Counted from the first letter of the stretch, positions 39,314 to 51,397 are shown. The stretch: DNA of 64,000 bases from Paramecium octaurelia (GCA_905182995.1 CAJJDP010000083.1:304823-368822); one strand, 5' to 3'. Translations and numbers: made by a program. The notes: generated from the letters alone by a model not told the origin.

Positions 39314-40214
39314 TATTAATTTAAAATAATACTCTAATTTTTTTATCGTTAATTATTAAATTTTTATGATATTTAGAATAATGGTTGAGAAACTGTTGAT
39401 TTGAACGATGATTTAATTGTAAACATAAATAAAAATATATGAGGAATTATATATTTTTTATATCTAAAATGCTTCGTTTCTGTTTGAAAATACAAAGTTT
39501 AAAGCTACTCCTAAAATGAAAGCCTTATGTTGTGCATCTCATTGAAAAACAATAAATTACAACTTATTTGATTATACCCTTATCATAAAATTTAGTAAAA
39601 ATAAATGATAACTGTTGGAAACATTTATAATAATGAGAAATATATTAGATTAGGAAAGAAAAAATATTTTTTTCACTTTATTGTTGTAGAGATATTTTAT
39701 AAAAGCCAATATAAAAAAGTCTAAACATAACAAAATCATCATCATTAAGTTGAAATACTATCTAACAAAGATTTAATCTAAGTACTTTCTCAGAATTAGA
39801 TTTAATTAATATAGTGCTGTTTATTCAACGATTTTCTAATTGGGAAATTATTCCATTTTCATAAAAAAGTCATTTGAAATTTACTTCCACTCGAAAAAAA
39901 TTAAATATTACAAATGAGAAAAGTATTAATCAAAAAAGAACAACCTTACATTAACATTGAACATTTACTCATGAATTTTAGATTTATATTCAACTAGATA
40001 TTTTATGTAATTGATATAAAAATATGTCTGAGAGTAAAGGCCATGATTTATTGTATAAATAATTAAATTCAAAAATTAAATAATGAAAATACAGCATTGA
40101 AGAACATTTACATCTTTTAATACCATAAAATAATTCAAGAAAGTAATATTTATTCTTGAAGAATTGGCATGCTGATTAATATATAAATTTTTTCTTTATA
40201 TGGATAATACTTTC
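39314..40214. other. AT-rich interval without recognisable gene
   Basis: About 0.9 kb where coding density drops sharply after a gene-dense block. TGA is frequent in every frame; A/T homopolymers dominate. I see no RNA gene or repeat. Confidence 0.55.
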
Positions 40215-40508
40215 TCATTTTAACAATGGCAACAGGCCTCCTTTTTCATGAAGCTCATGCAAATCTGAGTTACCACCTATGAATTAATTGTTAACAAAAA
40301 TCATAGGAATAGTCTCATATTCTAGGTGTTTTCCTAATGCTTCTCTTTCTTTTTCAAATTAGGCTGATACATCAGTTCCACGATACTCAAATTCTACATT
40401 AAGGCTTGTTAAAAGAGCTTTTGCTTTAGAACAATAGGGACAGTGTGTTGCTCCATATAAAATCACTTTTTTATCTGATTTTAGATCTGCTGGTGTTAAT
40501 ACCTACAT
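40215..40508 (-). CDS. Glutaredoxin (dithiol, CPYC type)
   Basis: Intron-less frame ATG 40508 to TGA 40215-40217, 97 residues, the usual length of a single-domain glutaredoxin. It begins MQVLTPADLKSDKKVILYGA and carries THCPYCSKAKALL with the dithiol CPYC active site. The second glutathione-binding element is YETIPMIFVNNQFIGGNSDL (TIP with cis-proline, then GG). The fold elements are in canonical order. It reduces protein disulfides and glutathione mixed disulfides using GSH in the cytosol; no targeting peptide is visible. It is a compact gene in an otherwise nearly empty 5.5-kb stretch, with fully preserved codons, so it is under selection. MQ at the start uses TAG for Gln, confirming the ciliate code. 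Confidence 0.93.
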
Positions 40509-43500
40509 TTTTTAATTAAGAAATTATTTAAACAATTTTTATATGACTAATAAAATTTCATTGTGATTAATTTGTCATTCATAGTATGAGATATATTTTT
40601 ACTGACAACATTTTATATTTGGTAATTCTTTAATATTATTATTATGTTTTATGCTGTCAACAAAAAATATAATAAATTTAATTTCATGAATATATTAAAA
40701 TTATTCCAACTGTTATCCAATCAAAAATTAATTAATTACAAATTCAAACAAGAGCTTCAAAAAGTTAATATTATGAATAACTACAAAATATATCTATTCT
40801 AGTATAAAATTTATGCAAGGAGTTTTGCATAAAACTATGGATATTCAAAATATAAAATATAGAATAAAGACCTCAGTCTGAAAACTACTTTAACATTAAA
40901 ATATTGTACAAGTCCTGTCTAGGCCTAAATCTTGGTCTCAAATATTAATACATAAGCAATACTTATCAACAGTAAAATAGGGAAATTTTGAATTAAATTT
41001 AATCAATCTAATCATTATTCGATTGTGATAAAATTTTGAATTACATTTATATTGTATATGGTGTTATTATCCCAGAAATCTTAAGATCAAGACTTTAATG
41101 GATGCTCACAATACCTATATTTAATGAAAATCTGCCACAAATAGGAGAACTATAAAATTAAAGTCTGTTAATATAAATTTTAGATAAAATCTATTAAAGG
41201 GGAATAGTAATAATTTCATTAATTAATAATATATTATTATTTATAAAATAAAATCTATAAAAATAAATAATTTGTAATTTTTAAAACCTATTGTTACAAT
41301 TTTAAATAATTTAGATATTTTTTATCATTTACATATTAGAGAATATATATTGTTTAATATAATTTTTGGATAACACAAACTCATAAATACTTTTTCATCT
41401 TCTAAATGTTGATGTATATATTACAAGTTGGGTGTTTTAGATCCTTTACATTCTTGTAATTTGAAACTAAACTACGACCAAATTAGTTTGGTGCAATTGG
41501 AAAATTCAGTTGAATTTTAATTCACAATAACATTTGCAGAATTTTAAATAAGAAGCTCAAATATTGTGAGCTTATTTACAGCTCTAACAAAATTGTTGTC
41601 CTCATCGCATTATTACAGCAACCTTATATGCTCAAGCAAAAATTTTCCAATAAGATATTGGTTGACAGTTCCTCAGACACATATGTATGTGAACACCAAA
41701 CTTCATATATAGCTCCGGTTCTACATGTCTTTTTTCCAGTAGATTTGAAATATTAATTGAATTAAGAATTATTTTTTAGAAATAGAACATAATTAGAAAC
41801 AATAGCATCTTCATTTGTGTTTATTTGCTAGACCATTCCTTTAAAGTACCATATGAAGGAATTCATACAACAATGACTGCCAATAATTTTATTCAGCAAA
41901 TAAAAGAGAAAAAAAACCTCAAATAAACAAGAAGTAGGAAGTGTTTGAATGATTTTTTCATGGTACTCCCAAAATTTTCACAAGGAAAGGATTCAGGTAA
42001 AATGAAGTTGCAACTGAAGTATGTTAATACTCCCTCCTTCATTGATTTTTAAAGGAAATCAACATATTGCAACATTAGGAAATACTGTTAAACTAGATTT
42101 CTAGCAGGCTCATTGGGAAATATCTAATCAAAAGTGAATAAAAATCCTGTTTTAATCCTGAAAAGTGAAAAGAGTTAGAAATCATTTCATTAGTTTTAAA
42201 TTTGTAAAATTCTTGTATATTTTCAGTTTTAAACCAAATTTGATATAGTCAAAGGTTTGAATTTTCAATCCAATGTTCTCTTATTTTAATTCAAGTAAAA
42301 TCATTCTTTTATAATAAGCTGCAAATTACATTTAAACAATTAAATTTTTAATCTTCATAATTGTTACAATTTTTCTTAATTTAAACCAATTTTTCAATAC
42401 TTTGGTCGATAAGAATTTTTTTAGAAATACCTATGTGTGCTTTGCTCAATTGATGATTGAAATATGAAGAGTAGTTTTTGATCTAGTAAAATTATTAAGA
42501 TCACTTAGATAGTTTTGTGTTTGTTTCCACATTGTAGTATTTACAAAGCTAAAAATCCAAAATTTTTATGAATTTAGAGCATTTATTCTGCGAGCATATT
42601 CTCCATTATTAAATCCAAAAAGAGACTAATAAAATTGTATTTTTTTTCATGAAATTCTGGCCCATGGGAAGGACCAATCATTATGCCGAATCAATATTAA
42701 GATTAAGTAAACTAAAAAGAATCTCAAATTTACATGAATCTTAATAAAAGACAATGCAGTAGGTTCAAAATGTTATCTTGATCACTCATCTAAATTATTG
42801 TTGTTGGGAATCAATTACTTATAGGTTTTCAATTTTAGAAAGCTGCTTAATAATCTCTTTTGCTTCGAGGATGAAATACTTATTCTATTACGGCCTTTAA
42901 CATATATATCAATTATAAACATTTGGTATAAATGATTTGCTTAAATTATTAAGTAGCGTTCTTAATTAAACAAGCCAGAATTAAATTCGTAAGTATAAAA
43001 ATAGACCTAGGTTTTACAACCAAAAAGGTTACCAGGTAGAGAGTGGATGATCAATATGCTCTACTTCTCTTCCAAAAATTATTTGTATATCAGATAACTC
43101 AATACAAATATGTTAATTGGTCCTACTTAATAAGATATATAGTATTTGAACCTTCTTCATTTAAGAAAATATAAAGGTTGAATGTTAGAACAAAAAGACT
43201 TTGCATTTTAAAACTAAGTTGAGTGCTGTATAGATAACAATCCAATAAATAATCAGATTAATTAAACAAATTTGTAAAGCTCAAATTATAGGCAAACTAA
43301 AATTTAACTCATTAGAAGCAATAGGAAATCAATATTCATATAACAATATTCATCTATCATAAGTTTCAATTATAAATGAAATTTTAAGTAAAGAGGAAGC
43401 GTTTGTAATACAAAGTTAAATTCATACAAAAAATAACAATATATTCAAAAATAAAATAATAAATACAAATAAAAATTATTTCATCACTTTTGAAAGCTAT

Positions 43501-44161
43501 TTGATATATTACTAGAAAGAATAATTACAATTAAGTCAAAATAAATAATACAAGTTTTTTAATTAGAAATCTATGTACTTTGGTTCCATAAATTGTTCAT
43601 ATACTCCCTAAAATGATCTCAACTATTCCAATATATTACTAATATTTTAAAACTATTGGTCAATCATTCTTGTTTAGATGGGTTATGAAAAATATCAGTC
43701 ATCTCAAAAGAAATTTAATTTATCCTCTCTTTAATACTAATTATCCAGCAATAATGATAATCAAATTCTAGAAATTCTGAATTAGATATTTTATATTAAT
43801 GCAGGGTTACATTTTTCATCCCAAGTGTAGTGTTGATTACTTATTTTTTTCAACAAATTAACAATATCCTTTTTCATTGAGTATTTGATCTACATATACA
43901 TTCAATGATCAAATTTAAAAAACAAATTTCCTTATGGAATTTAGCATATTATTATAAAGTTCATTTCTTTGCTTTTTTAAAACTAGTGGGCATAATGGTC
44001 ACGAGAACTTTTTAAGAAAGTAACTTTAAATTTAGAAGAATTAGAGATTTAAAAAAAGTTTAAAGGCAAGTTAACCAATTAAAAGCAGCCAAAAATACAA
44101 ACTGAAGGATCGCAAAGCACATATAAATTAAAAATGAAAAACAAGAACAAACTACTTATCG
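40509..44161. other. 3.6-kb AT-rich region of low coding density
   Basis: I read both strands with TGA as the only stop and found only short or featureless frames. A few protein-like snippets occur (MPNQYQDQVNQKESQIYMNL near 42,680; ELFKKVTLNLEELEIQKKFK near 44,010), without domain signatures or convincing intron joins. It could be intergenic DNA, decayed genes or incompletely removed germline sequence. No tRNA, rRNA or simple repeat seen. Confidence 0.5.
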
Positions 44162-44356
44162 ATGTTAGGCAGTGTTAATTGGCTAAAATGCACTCACTAA
44201 CCACCTTCAAGATATATTCGTAAGCAACCATCTCGGAAATTATGGCAATTTATTGCTGATGATGATACTGCACAAATCAGAAATTATCAATTTCATTATC
44301 TGATGAGTTAAAATTGGTTTAATATGCTGGTATATGACGTGCATCTCCTTCAATGA
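44162..44356 (+). CDS. Short uncharacterised open frame, 64 aa
   Basis: ATG 44162 to TGA 44354-44356, reading MLGSVNWLKCTHQPPSRYIR then KQPSRKLWQFIADDDTAQIR. The composition (W, D and R spread evenly, only one or two reassigned codons) looks more like a true exon than the surrounding DNA. The same stretch in another frame also reads without stops, so this may be chance. No family recognised. It lies about 450 bp from the convergent WD40 gene. Confidence 0.25.
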
Positions 44357-44811
44357 TGTCTGTTCTTGTGAAAAGTAAAAAGAAATTGATTTTTGACTAG
44401 GTGTATTTTAATATTATTAATATTCGCTCATTTCTTTGTGATATTAGCTTAAAAATTAGACATAAAAATATTAATAAAATTTTCATTCATTGTGATAGCA
44501 TTATCAACATTTGTAGATATTAAAATCTTAAAATATTATCATCTAATTCACATTAAAACATATTCAAGTAATATATCAGAAAGTATATCAAAGATTATAA
44601 ATTTCTCTGATCTATTTCATCATTTTATTTTATAAATGATGTTAATGAATAATATTAAAATCTGAATAAATAATTACTGATTTCTCTATAATTATGTTAT
44701 AATATTATTTTATAAACGAATAAAAATTTTAATATGTAATGCACAATTACTAAAATTTCAAATTACGTTGAAATTTCATGATAATAATGTTATGATAATT
44801 TTCAATTTACA

Positions 44812-47072
44812 ATTTTACTCGTCTTATTTTCATTCTGTTCAAAAACATAACATCCACTTTATTAAAAAAGTTATCTTAAATCAACACTTTGGCTAGTCAT
44901 AAATTCTCCACCCACAATCAAAGTTGCTTATACTTAAAATTTTGGGTGTGTTTGAGAGATAAGATTTATAGTAACAATTTCGTTATCTTTATTATCAGGA
45001 TAAATTGTACTTTCAAAAAAATGATTGTCCTAATTGAGTGAATGTAATTTGGCTTAAATATCTTAACGACTATTTTCAAAGGGCTTAATTTTTTGTCCTG
45101 TTTTAACTCCCCATAAACGGATAGAGTTATCACTGCTACCAGATGCTAAAATAGTACCATCAGGAGAGAAACATACTGATAAAACTCCTCCGCTATGTCC
45201 TTCCAAAATGCATGTTTACTTTCCAGTTTGAACATTCCATAAACTGATAGAGTTATCACTACTACCAGATGCTAATAATGTACCATCAGGAGAAAAGAAA
45301 ACTGATAGGACTCCGCTACGATGACCATCTAACTTGGCTTTCTATTATCCAGTCTTAACATCCCATAAAATAATAGAGTTATCACTACTACCTGATGCTA
45401 ATGTTGTACCATCAGGAGAAAAGCAAACCGTATTGACATCATTATCATGACCCTCCAGCAGGCCTTTTTATCTTGTTTGTAAATTCCATAAACTGATAGA
45501 TTTATCCCAACAAGCAGATGCTAATGTAAGCCCATCAGGAGAAAAGAAAACTGATAGGACTCCACTACGATGACCATCTAATTTTAATTTCTATTACCAA
45601 TTCTTAACATCCCATAAACGAATAGATTAATCCCAACTACCAGATGCTAATGTTGTACCATCAGGAGAAAAACATACTGTATTGATATCATTCGTATGAC
45701 CTCTTAACTCTGTTATTTTATTTCCAGTCTATACATCCCATAACCAAATAGTCTTATCATGGCTACCAGATGCTAATGAAGTACCATCAGGAGAAAAACA
45801 AACTGAATAAACCTAATTAGTATGGCCCTTTAATTTGACTTTTTATTCTCCAGTCTTAACATTCCATAAACGAATAGAATTATCTCCACTACCAGATGCT
45901 AATGTAGCGCAATCAGGAGAAAAGCATAGAGATCTAACACCACTGCTATGTCCATCTAATTAACATATTTCATTTAATTTTAAATTCTTCCATCTACAAT
46001 TAAATAATTGAGCTCCGTTTAAATTTATTCCACTAATATCTACATTTTCAAATATCGATCCACTTAAATTGCACCTAACAAAATTAGCTGCAATTAATGA
46101 AGTATCACTTATCCGAATATTTTCAAAATTTTATTCTCTGACATCAACCTTCATTTCTACTAGTAAATTGAGGGAATTGGATCCACATTAAATAAATTTC
46201 TCATCTATTGCAGTTAGCTGAACAAGAAATTTAAAAAATTGAAAAATTTGGTTTCTATTTGCTATTTTTTTAATCAATTTCTTTCGAATTTCTTTATATT
46301 CTTCGATTGAATAATTCTTCTTATTAAAATCAATCTCACTAATATTTTTGAGAACATTAGTGACCAACTTTATCTTAGATTCTTCTTAATTGTTGTTATT
46401 AGGAGGATTGTTTAGATATCCCAGACAATCTGTGATTTTCTCTTTCCTAAAAATTTCAATAATGCCATTAAGGTATTCTTAATCAATATTTTCTGTCAAT
46501 TCTAATAATCCATATAAATCTTCTTACCAAACATACACTTAGTCTTGCTCCCTCATTAATTTTCTCAATCTCTCATAAAAGGAACTAACTTCATATTTCA
46601 ATAAATTCTTATTCTTTTCAAATTTGATCAAATAAGAATTTTTCTCATCAATCAAGTCCTTTATTGCATCCCCTTTTAAAATTGAAACGAATTGTTCTAT
46701 ATCAGCATAGGTGCATTCATCTATATTTTTAAAGTTGTTGATTAGATTTCTGTAAAATTGAGTTTTCCTTTCGAGCTAATTATAAGGCGAGTTTATAGAT
46801 TCAGATATTACATCCAAAATTTACCTCAAAATTGCTTCAGTTTGAGAGAGTATTAATTTATTCTGCTTAAGAAATTCTGATGCATCATCTAGTTTAAATT
46901 GTTAAAATTTATTTAAAACCATTTTTTGGAATTGATCAATCCGAACTTAATCTTTGGGGTTCATTCCGTGTTCTTAGAGGCATTCAACACACAATTTCCT
47001 TTATTATGAACACTTATGAGGAGCTATGCATATATACGATATTTGATTTTGTATATGAGAAGGGCAACTCAT
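44812..47072 (-). CDS. B-box-like zinc finger / pentapeptide / WD40 repeat protein
   Basis: Apparently one uninterrupted frame from ATG 47072 to TGA 44812-44814, about 750 residues. N-terminus: [20 protein letters not shown] then [15 protein letters not shown], a B-box-like C/H zinc-binding pattern. Next is a helical region of about 270 residues. A short pentapeptide-repeat run follows ([20 protein letters not shown] then [17 protein letters not shown]). Last come seven WD40 repeats of about 42 residues with consensus [20 protein letters not shown] ASGSxDxSIxLWxVxTG. Seven blades make a complete propeller. The pentapeptide plus WD40 combination resembles the C-terminal part of STAND-type ATPases, but no NB-ARC/NACHT P-loop is visible. 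Such proteins are expanded in Paramecium; a protein-interaction scaffold role is inferred. Confidence 0.85.
45080..45960 (-). repeat. Seven tandem 126-bp WD40 units
   Basis: The DNA encoding the propeller is a tandem repeat of about 126 bp, with near-identical blocks such as ccatcaggagaaaa and actaccagatgctaat recurring. Units 4 and 6 ([17 protein letters not shown]) are almost the same, and units 3 and 5 share [19 protein letters not shown] two-blade (about 252-bp) step has therefore been duplicated or converted recently. Confidence 0.85.
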
Positions 47073-47606
47073 TATTTTATTTTACAATTATTATTGAATT
47101 CTATTATTTGTTTTTTTCAATATTTATGTTTGTCAACTAAAAATTTATCGCAAAAGTGTTGAGTAAAATTTTTGGCAGAATCTATTGAAGTGAAAAAAAA
47201 AAATTCTTAGATATCCTATTAAATTCTTAAAAAAACATTTAATTGATAATCCTTATGTTTCGATCAATAACAATTATTCGATAATGCCTGTTTCTAATTA
47301 TAGGGTCATTTAGGAGATAAATATATATATTTATTTTAGTCCCATACATCTACTATTGTTAAAATAAATGAGTGAATTTTTTTAAGACAAAATTATTTCA
47401 ATTTTAACTAAAAAAGCAACTAATTGGGACTTACAAATTTCTAATTCAAGAGCATTGCATACTGAGTTTAAAAACACATTTTGAATCAATAATTTTGTTA
47501 ACATATATAATTCAAAAATAAAGAAATGAAAACAACTTTCTACCTTTAAATATAGAAGTTAAATAATAAGTAGACAAATTAAATTAAATCACATAAAATC
47601 TATCTC
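47073..47606. other. AT-rich spacer, upstream of the WD40 gene
   Basis: About 530 bp with dense A/T runs and no convincing frame. It should include the promoter of the minus-strand WD40 gene; no specific site is recognisable. Confidence 0.5.
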
Positions 47607-47974
47607 TCATCCCTTGTCTTCAATACTTTTTGTAACATAGCCGCTAGATATAGGAAACAAGTCATTAACATCAATTAGGCCAGACGTAGGCTTATTTCTT
47701 CGTTCAGGGAATCCAAAAGAGTAGCTTATGAGACTACCCTAGAAACAGTATATTTAGGAGAAAACTTGATATTCAATTTCATCCATGTCACTGTATATTT
47801 CCAATTATTTTGAATTAGATTATCAATTCTAGTTTATTAAATATATATAAAATAATTATGATTTCTTTTGATATTACTATCGAATAATTTCCAAATACCT
47901 TCAACAGGAAGATGTTATTGAGAAGTTGGTGCAGAAAATTCTATACATATTTCAAATTGAGAAAATTTTGCCAT
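47607..47974 (-). CDS. Small hypothetical gene or gene fragment
   Basis: Two protein-like pieces lie on the minus strand. One starts at ATG 47974, MAKFSQFEICIEFSAPTSQQ then HLPVEGIWKL. The other is YSDMDEIEYQVFSQIYCFQG, then SLISYSFGFPERRNKPTSGL and IDVNDLFPISSGYVTKSIED, ending at TGA 47607-47609. They are in different frames, with room for one or two short introns between 47,800 and 47,900. The second piece faintly recalls the N-terminal start of ABCC transporters (SxxxSxxF...P...DLxPI), which would make it a truncated relic. That is a guess. Otherwise an unrecognised protein of about 100 residues. Confidence 0.35.
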
Positions 47975-49904
47975 TTTGACCAATGAGTGCCAAAGTTTTT
48001 TTTGTGCCATTTAGATTAAATAAAAAAGTTCCTATATAGTGTTGTTATTATAAGTTTATAATGATATCTTTATTAGCATGTGAATAAAGAAATTAGATCT
48101 GAAAATTACTAAACATCTAATCAGTTTCTAGTTCTTCTATATGTCTAACTTTATCAAACATAAAACCAATCTATATAAATCATTCCAACTCCCGCAAAAC
48201 ACAGTTCATTCCAATAAGGGGATTATTGAATGATATAAAAGTTTATTATGGGAGAAATTTATTATTATATTGTTATATAAAACTTTGACAAATAAATAGA
48301 TCACAAGTCACATATAAAATCTCTCCAATAACGACTTAATTAGAATTCTTTGGGAGGTTTTATTGTAAAAGAGTAAAGATGAAAATAAATACTCGTTTTT
48401 TTCACAATTTCATTACACTACTATATGTAATACATATTTAGATATAAAGAAAATTGTCTTTTACTTAATTAAATTAAGTAGAAATTAAAGACATCATAAA
48501 ACACAATTTTTGATCAAAAACCTATAAATTTCATCTACTCCAAACAGATTTTGAGGCTGTAGAATAGGATATTTAAAATAATTTCAAAAGCCTTAGATCA
48601 TACTTCCACTTATTCTGGTACTTTCTGATAAACCAACTCATAAATAACGTCTCCAATAAATCATATAAAAATAAGCCTACAATATGGATTCAGGAAATAA
48701 ATTTTTTCATATAATATAAACTGCCACAATTTTACCTAAAAGATCACAGCAAGCTCATCCAAACTAATTTAACGGTAGGGACCTTATTAATCAGTGAACC
48801 TAATTAATTATTGATATCATTAATTAAGGGAGGGTATAAATGGCTTGTTAAAATTAAGTATTATTTTAGCATATTTTCATTCAACTTAACTAATAAAAAA
48901 TTAAGTAAACACAATTTGAATGGGAAAAATCAAAGCCTTTTTTACAAATTTGAACTTTTTTCACAACAGCGCCAAGTGAAAAATATTTTTCATGTAATTC
49001 ATAACGACTGTTATCAATGAGTATCTCTTATTGGAATTCGAAAAGTCTAAAGGATAAGCACTTACTTGTTGGGGTCACTTTTGAGGATTAAGTTTTGAAT
49101 GTTATTGTCTATTATCCACCTTTAAAAAATTAAATATAAAAGGAAGATTCAACAATATGACTGTCTATAACAAAAGATCGAAATATATTATTTTATAAAA
49201 TTTAATCAAAAATACATGTATTTTAAGGATTTTCATTTTGTATTTTGAAGTTAGGAAATAACATCTGCTAATTCTAGTGTAAATTATTAGAAAAATTATT
49301 TTTTATAATATCAAATGTAAGGACAACACAAATATCTAAAGAATAATTTAACCCCCTTTATATTGAAGGAATTTAGATCAAAATTAGGGAATATAACTTC
49401 AAGCAAATATGGACCACATATTTTAGTAATATTACAATTTATGCAATTAAGTTAACAATTCAAATTAATCATTAGATTACCCTTTTTTGCGATAAGAAAT
49501 TTTCAAGAATAAAATCACATTACAGTTGATACTATGTATATAATTGGGCTATATTTTAAATTACTATGATTAAAAATTGATCGAATATTATCGTTAGGAG
49601 TTAAATCCAAACTACCTCTGCAGTATTGTTACATTATATAATGAATTAATATTCAAGTATTTAAAAATTAGAGATTTATACATTATCGCTAAAATATCAA
49701 CAGTTTACATAGTTCGAATTCGATTAAAATCTCTATATTTAGAGATTCTATTCAATTCCATCTGAATTTGTATAACCATTAATATACAATTCATTTCTTG
49801 AAATGTAAGTTCAATTAAAGAATATTAAATGCCTTTAAAATATAAAATATTTCATAATACGCTGAGATTTTAATTATAAAAGTAATCCTATTCCTTACTT
49901 TATT
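47975..49904. other. 1.9-kb AT-rich region, no recognisable gene
   Basis: Both strands show frequent TGA and low-complexity translation. A plus frame near 48,811-49,020 (MISLIKGGYKWLVKIKYYFS) is hydrophobic/basic and featureless, and I do not regard it as a gene. No RNA gene or tandem repeat is visible. Confidence 0.5.
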
Positions 49905-49968
49905 CTTACAATAGCCAATATCAAAAGAAATTTTGAATTGGCTTCATAATATAAGTTAAATTATTATG

Positions 49969-50004
49969 TTGAGTCAATAAAATATGCCAAATTTATTGAC
50001 TCAA
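49969..50004. repeat. Palindrome TTGAGTCAATAAA / TTTATTGACTCAA
   Basis: Perfect 13-nt inverted arms separated by a 10-nt loop, within the left arm of the foldback element. A third copy of TTGAGTCAATAA-like sequence is in the right arm at about 50,233. Confidence 0.8.
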
Positions 50005-50039
50005 TCTAATTCATTTATATTAGGAATTAATATTAACAT

Positions 50040-50066
50040 TGTGAAAAAGAACATTTCTTTTTCACA
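50040..50066. repeat. Hairpin 1: perfect 12-nt stem, 3-nt loop
   Basis: TGTGAAAAAGAA-CAT-TTCTTTTTCACA, 27 nt, perfect complementarity of both arms. Confidence 0.85.
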
Positions 50067-50130
50067 CAATTATAATTAATCATCTATATGTCCAAAAAAT
50101 TTATCTTAATTTGAAATGAAAAATTCATAC

Positions 50131-50158
50131 TGTGAAAAAGAAGCATCTTTTTTTCACA
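50131..50158. repeat. Hairpin 2: same stem family
   Basis: TGTGAAAAAGAAG-CAT-CTTTTTTTCACA, 28 nt, near-perfect stem with the same CAT loop and the same outer arms as hairpin 1. Confidence 0.8.
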
Positions 50159-50172
50159 ATACAAATAACCTC

Positions 50173-50199
50173 TGTGAAAAAGAGGTCTTCTTTTTCACA
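50173..50199. repeat. Hairpin 3: same stem family
   Basis: TGTGAAAAAGAG-GTC-TTCTTTTTCACA, 27 nt, one mismatch in the stem. It pairs with hairpin 1 in the large foldback as well as with itself. Confidence 0.8.
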
Positions 50200-50685
50200 A
50201 CACAAAGTAGTTTTAGTCTAAAATGAATTATATTGAGTCAATAATATTGGTATATTATATATGAAGCCAATTCAAAATTGCTTTGATATTGGCTGTAATA
50301 AAAATATGATCCCATTTAGAAGTTAAATTAGAGAAAAATATTTTAGTCTTAAACTGATTATATAATAATAAACAAGAATTTACCACATCTAATTAATGCA
50401 TAATGAAATGATTTATCATACTTTAACTAGGATATAAATTGCTTTTATGTAAATAGTAATTAAAGAAAAGAAATATTAAAAATTATAAGATAAATTCAAT
50501 AACTTTACCTTATTTTACAAAGCCTATGAAAAGGTAATCAAAAACATCATATTTGAATAAAAGAAGTATAAGAGTAAGAAAAAATACAACCTTATAGTGC
50601 AGAATAGAATTTAACAAAATTATTTTATAAAACTTTTTCAACCAATAAGAAAGAGTGCTTTTCTTTATTTAAAAAAACGATAATA

Positions 50686-51397
50686 ATGAATATGAATAAG
50701 CGAGAAGATGGTATATTCAATAGTAATCTAGATTAAACCAATAATATTATTTTAGGTGATCAAGTACCTACATTATATAAGAATGAAGTTGAGAGCTTGT
50801 AAAAGGAATTAGGAAAGATAAAGCAAATCGTATTATTGTTTAACCCACTAATATAATAAATCTTGGAATTGGTAAACATTAGCTAATCTATGGAACGAAG
50901 AGACCTTTAAATTAAAGATTAGATTAATTACTAGAAGAATAGTATTTCGAAGCAAGTCATAGGAGAATTATTTATATCAACCCATATGATATAACGACTG
51001 TTACTATTATTAAGATGGTGTGCCACAAGGTTCTTCAATATCACCTTGTCTATTTAACATTTATATGGATGGTTTTTAAGAGATATTAAATCCAAAATCA
51101 ATTTAATTTTGTTTTTAGGTTACGCTGATGTTTTTGTTTATACTCTTAAAAAATCAAAAATTAAGAAGTTTTTATTTCAATTACAAAGTTATCTACATCA
51201 TAGAAATTCAGAATTAATAAAAAAAATCCGAAATAGTACCATAACTAACAAAGAAATTGATCAAATCAATATTTAGGAATTTAAATAGAATTAAAATGGA
51301 TTTTAGATAAAGACTCGTACTATACATTATATATTTGATATTTTATAATAAAATACAAAAAGATATTCTTTATTTTTGCAAAATATGAAAGGGTGAG
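50686..51397 (+). pseudogene. Reverse-transcriptase relic (non-LTR retrotransposon-like)
   Basis: At 51,014-51,076 one frame reads DGVPQGSSISPCLFNIYMDG, matching RT motif 4/B ((x)GxPQGxxxSPxLFNxYM). About 45 nt later, in a different frame, GYADVFVYTLKKSK stands where the catalytic YADD box should be. The second aspartate is replaced by valine, and the frame shifts between the two motifs with no plausible intron of the right size. Upstream, a TGA-free frame from ATG 50686 carries helical, lysine-rich sequence (VESLQKELGKIKQIVLLFNP), and downstream FQLQSYLHHRN resembles the start of the RT thumb. No endonuclease or RNase H is visible. Two independent defects make it inactive. It is interpreted as a decayed LINE-type element. 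Confidence 0.65.

Larger units (their letters stand above)
49905..50302. mobile_element. About 400-bp foldback (MITE-like) element with internal hairpins
   Basis: The left arm (about 49,905-50,030) is the imperfect reverse complement of the right arm (about 50,205-50,302). Both contain, in the same orientation relative to the outside, AGCCAATATCAAA, AATTTTGAATTGGCTTCATA, TTATTGACTCAAT and TAATTCATTT. The left arm has an extra 23-nt insertion that creates a local palindrome. Between the arms are three hairpins built on TGTGAAAAAGA/TCTTTTTCACA. No ORF is present. Outer limits and target-site duplication are not clear; TA dinucleotides flank it on both sides. Long inverted arms without coding capacity are typical of MITE/foldback transposons, and in ciliates could be a retained germline-derived element. 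Confidence 0.65.

Noticed and set aside
47607..47786. Firm identification as an ABC transporter N-terminus
   Set aside because: Resemblance is limited to a few spaced residues over 45 positions and no membrane segments or ATPase follow; kept only as a remark.
50040..50199. The three repeated hairpins as a CRISPR array
   Set aside because: Units are not regularly spaced direct repeats with unique spacers of one size, and the genome is eukaryotic; they are palindromes inside a foldback element.
51073..51119. A 47-nt intron joining the two reverse-transcriptase motifs
   Set aside because: GT...AG limits exist, but removal would place the YADx box immediately after the SPxLFNxYM motif, deleting residues that RTs need between them; a frameshift fits better.
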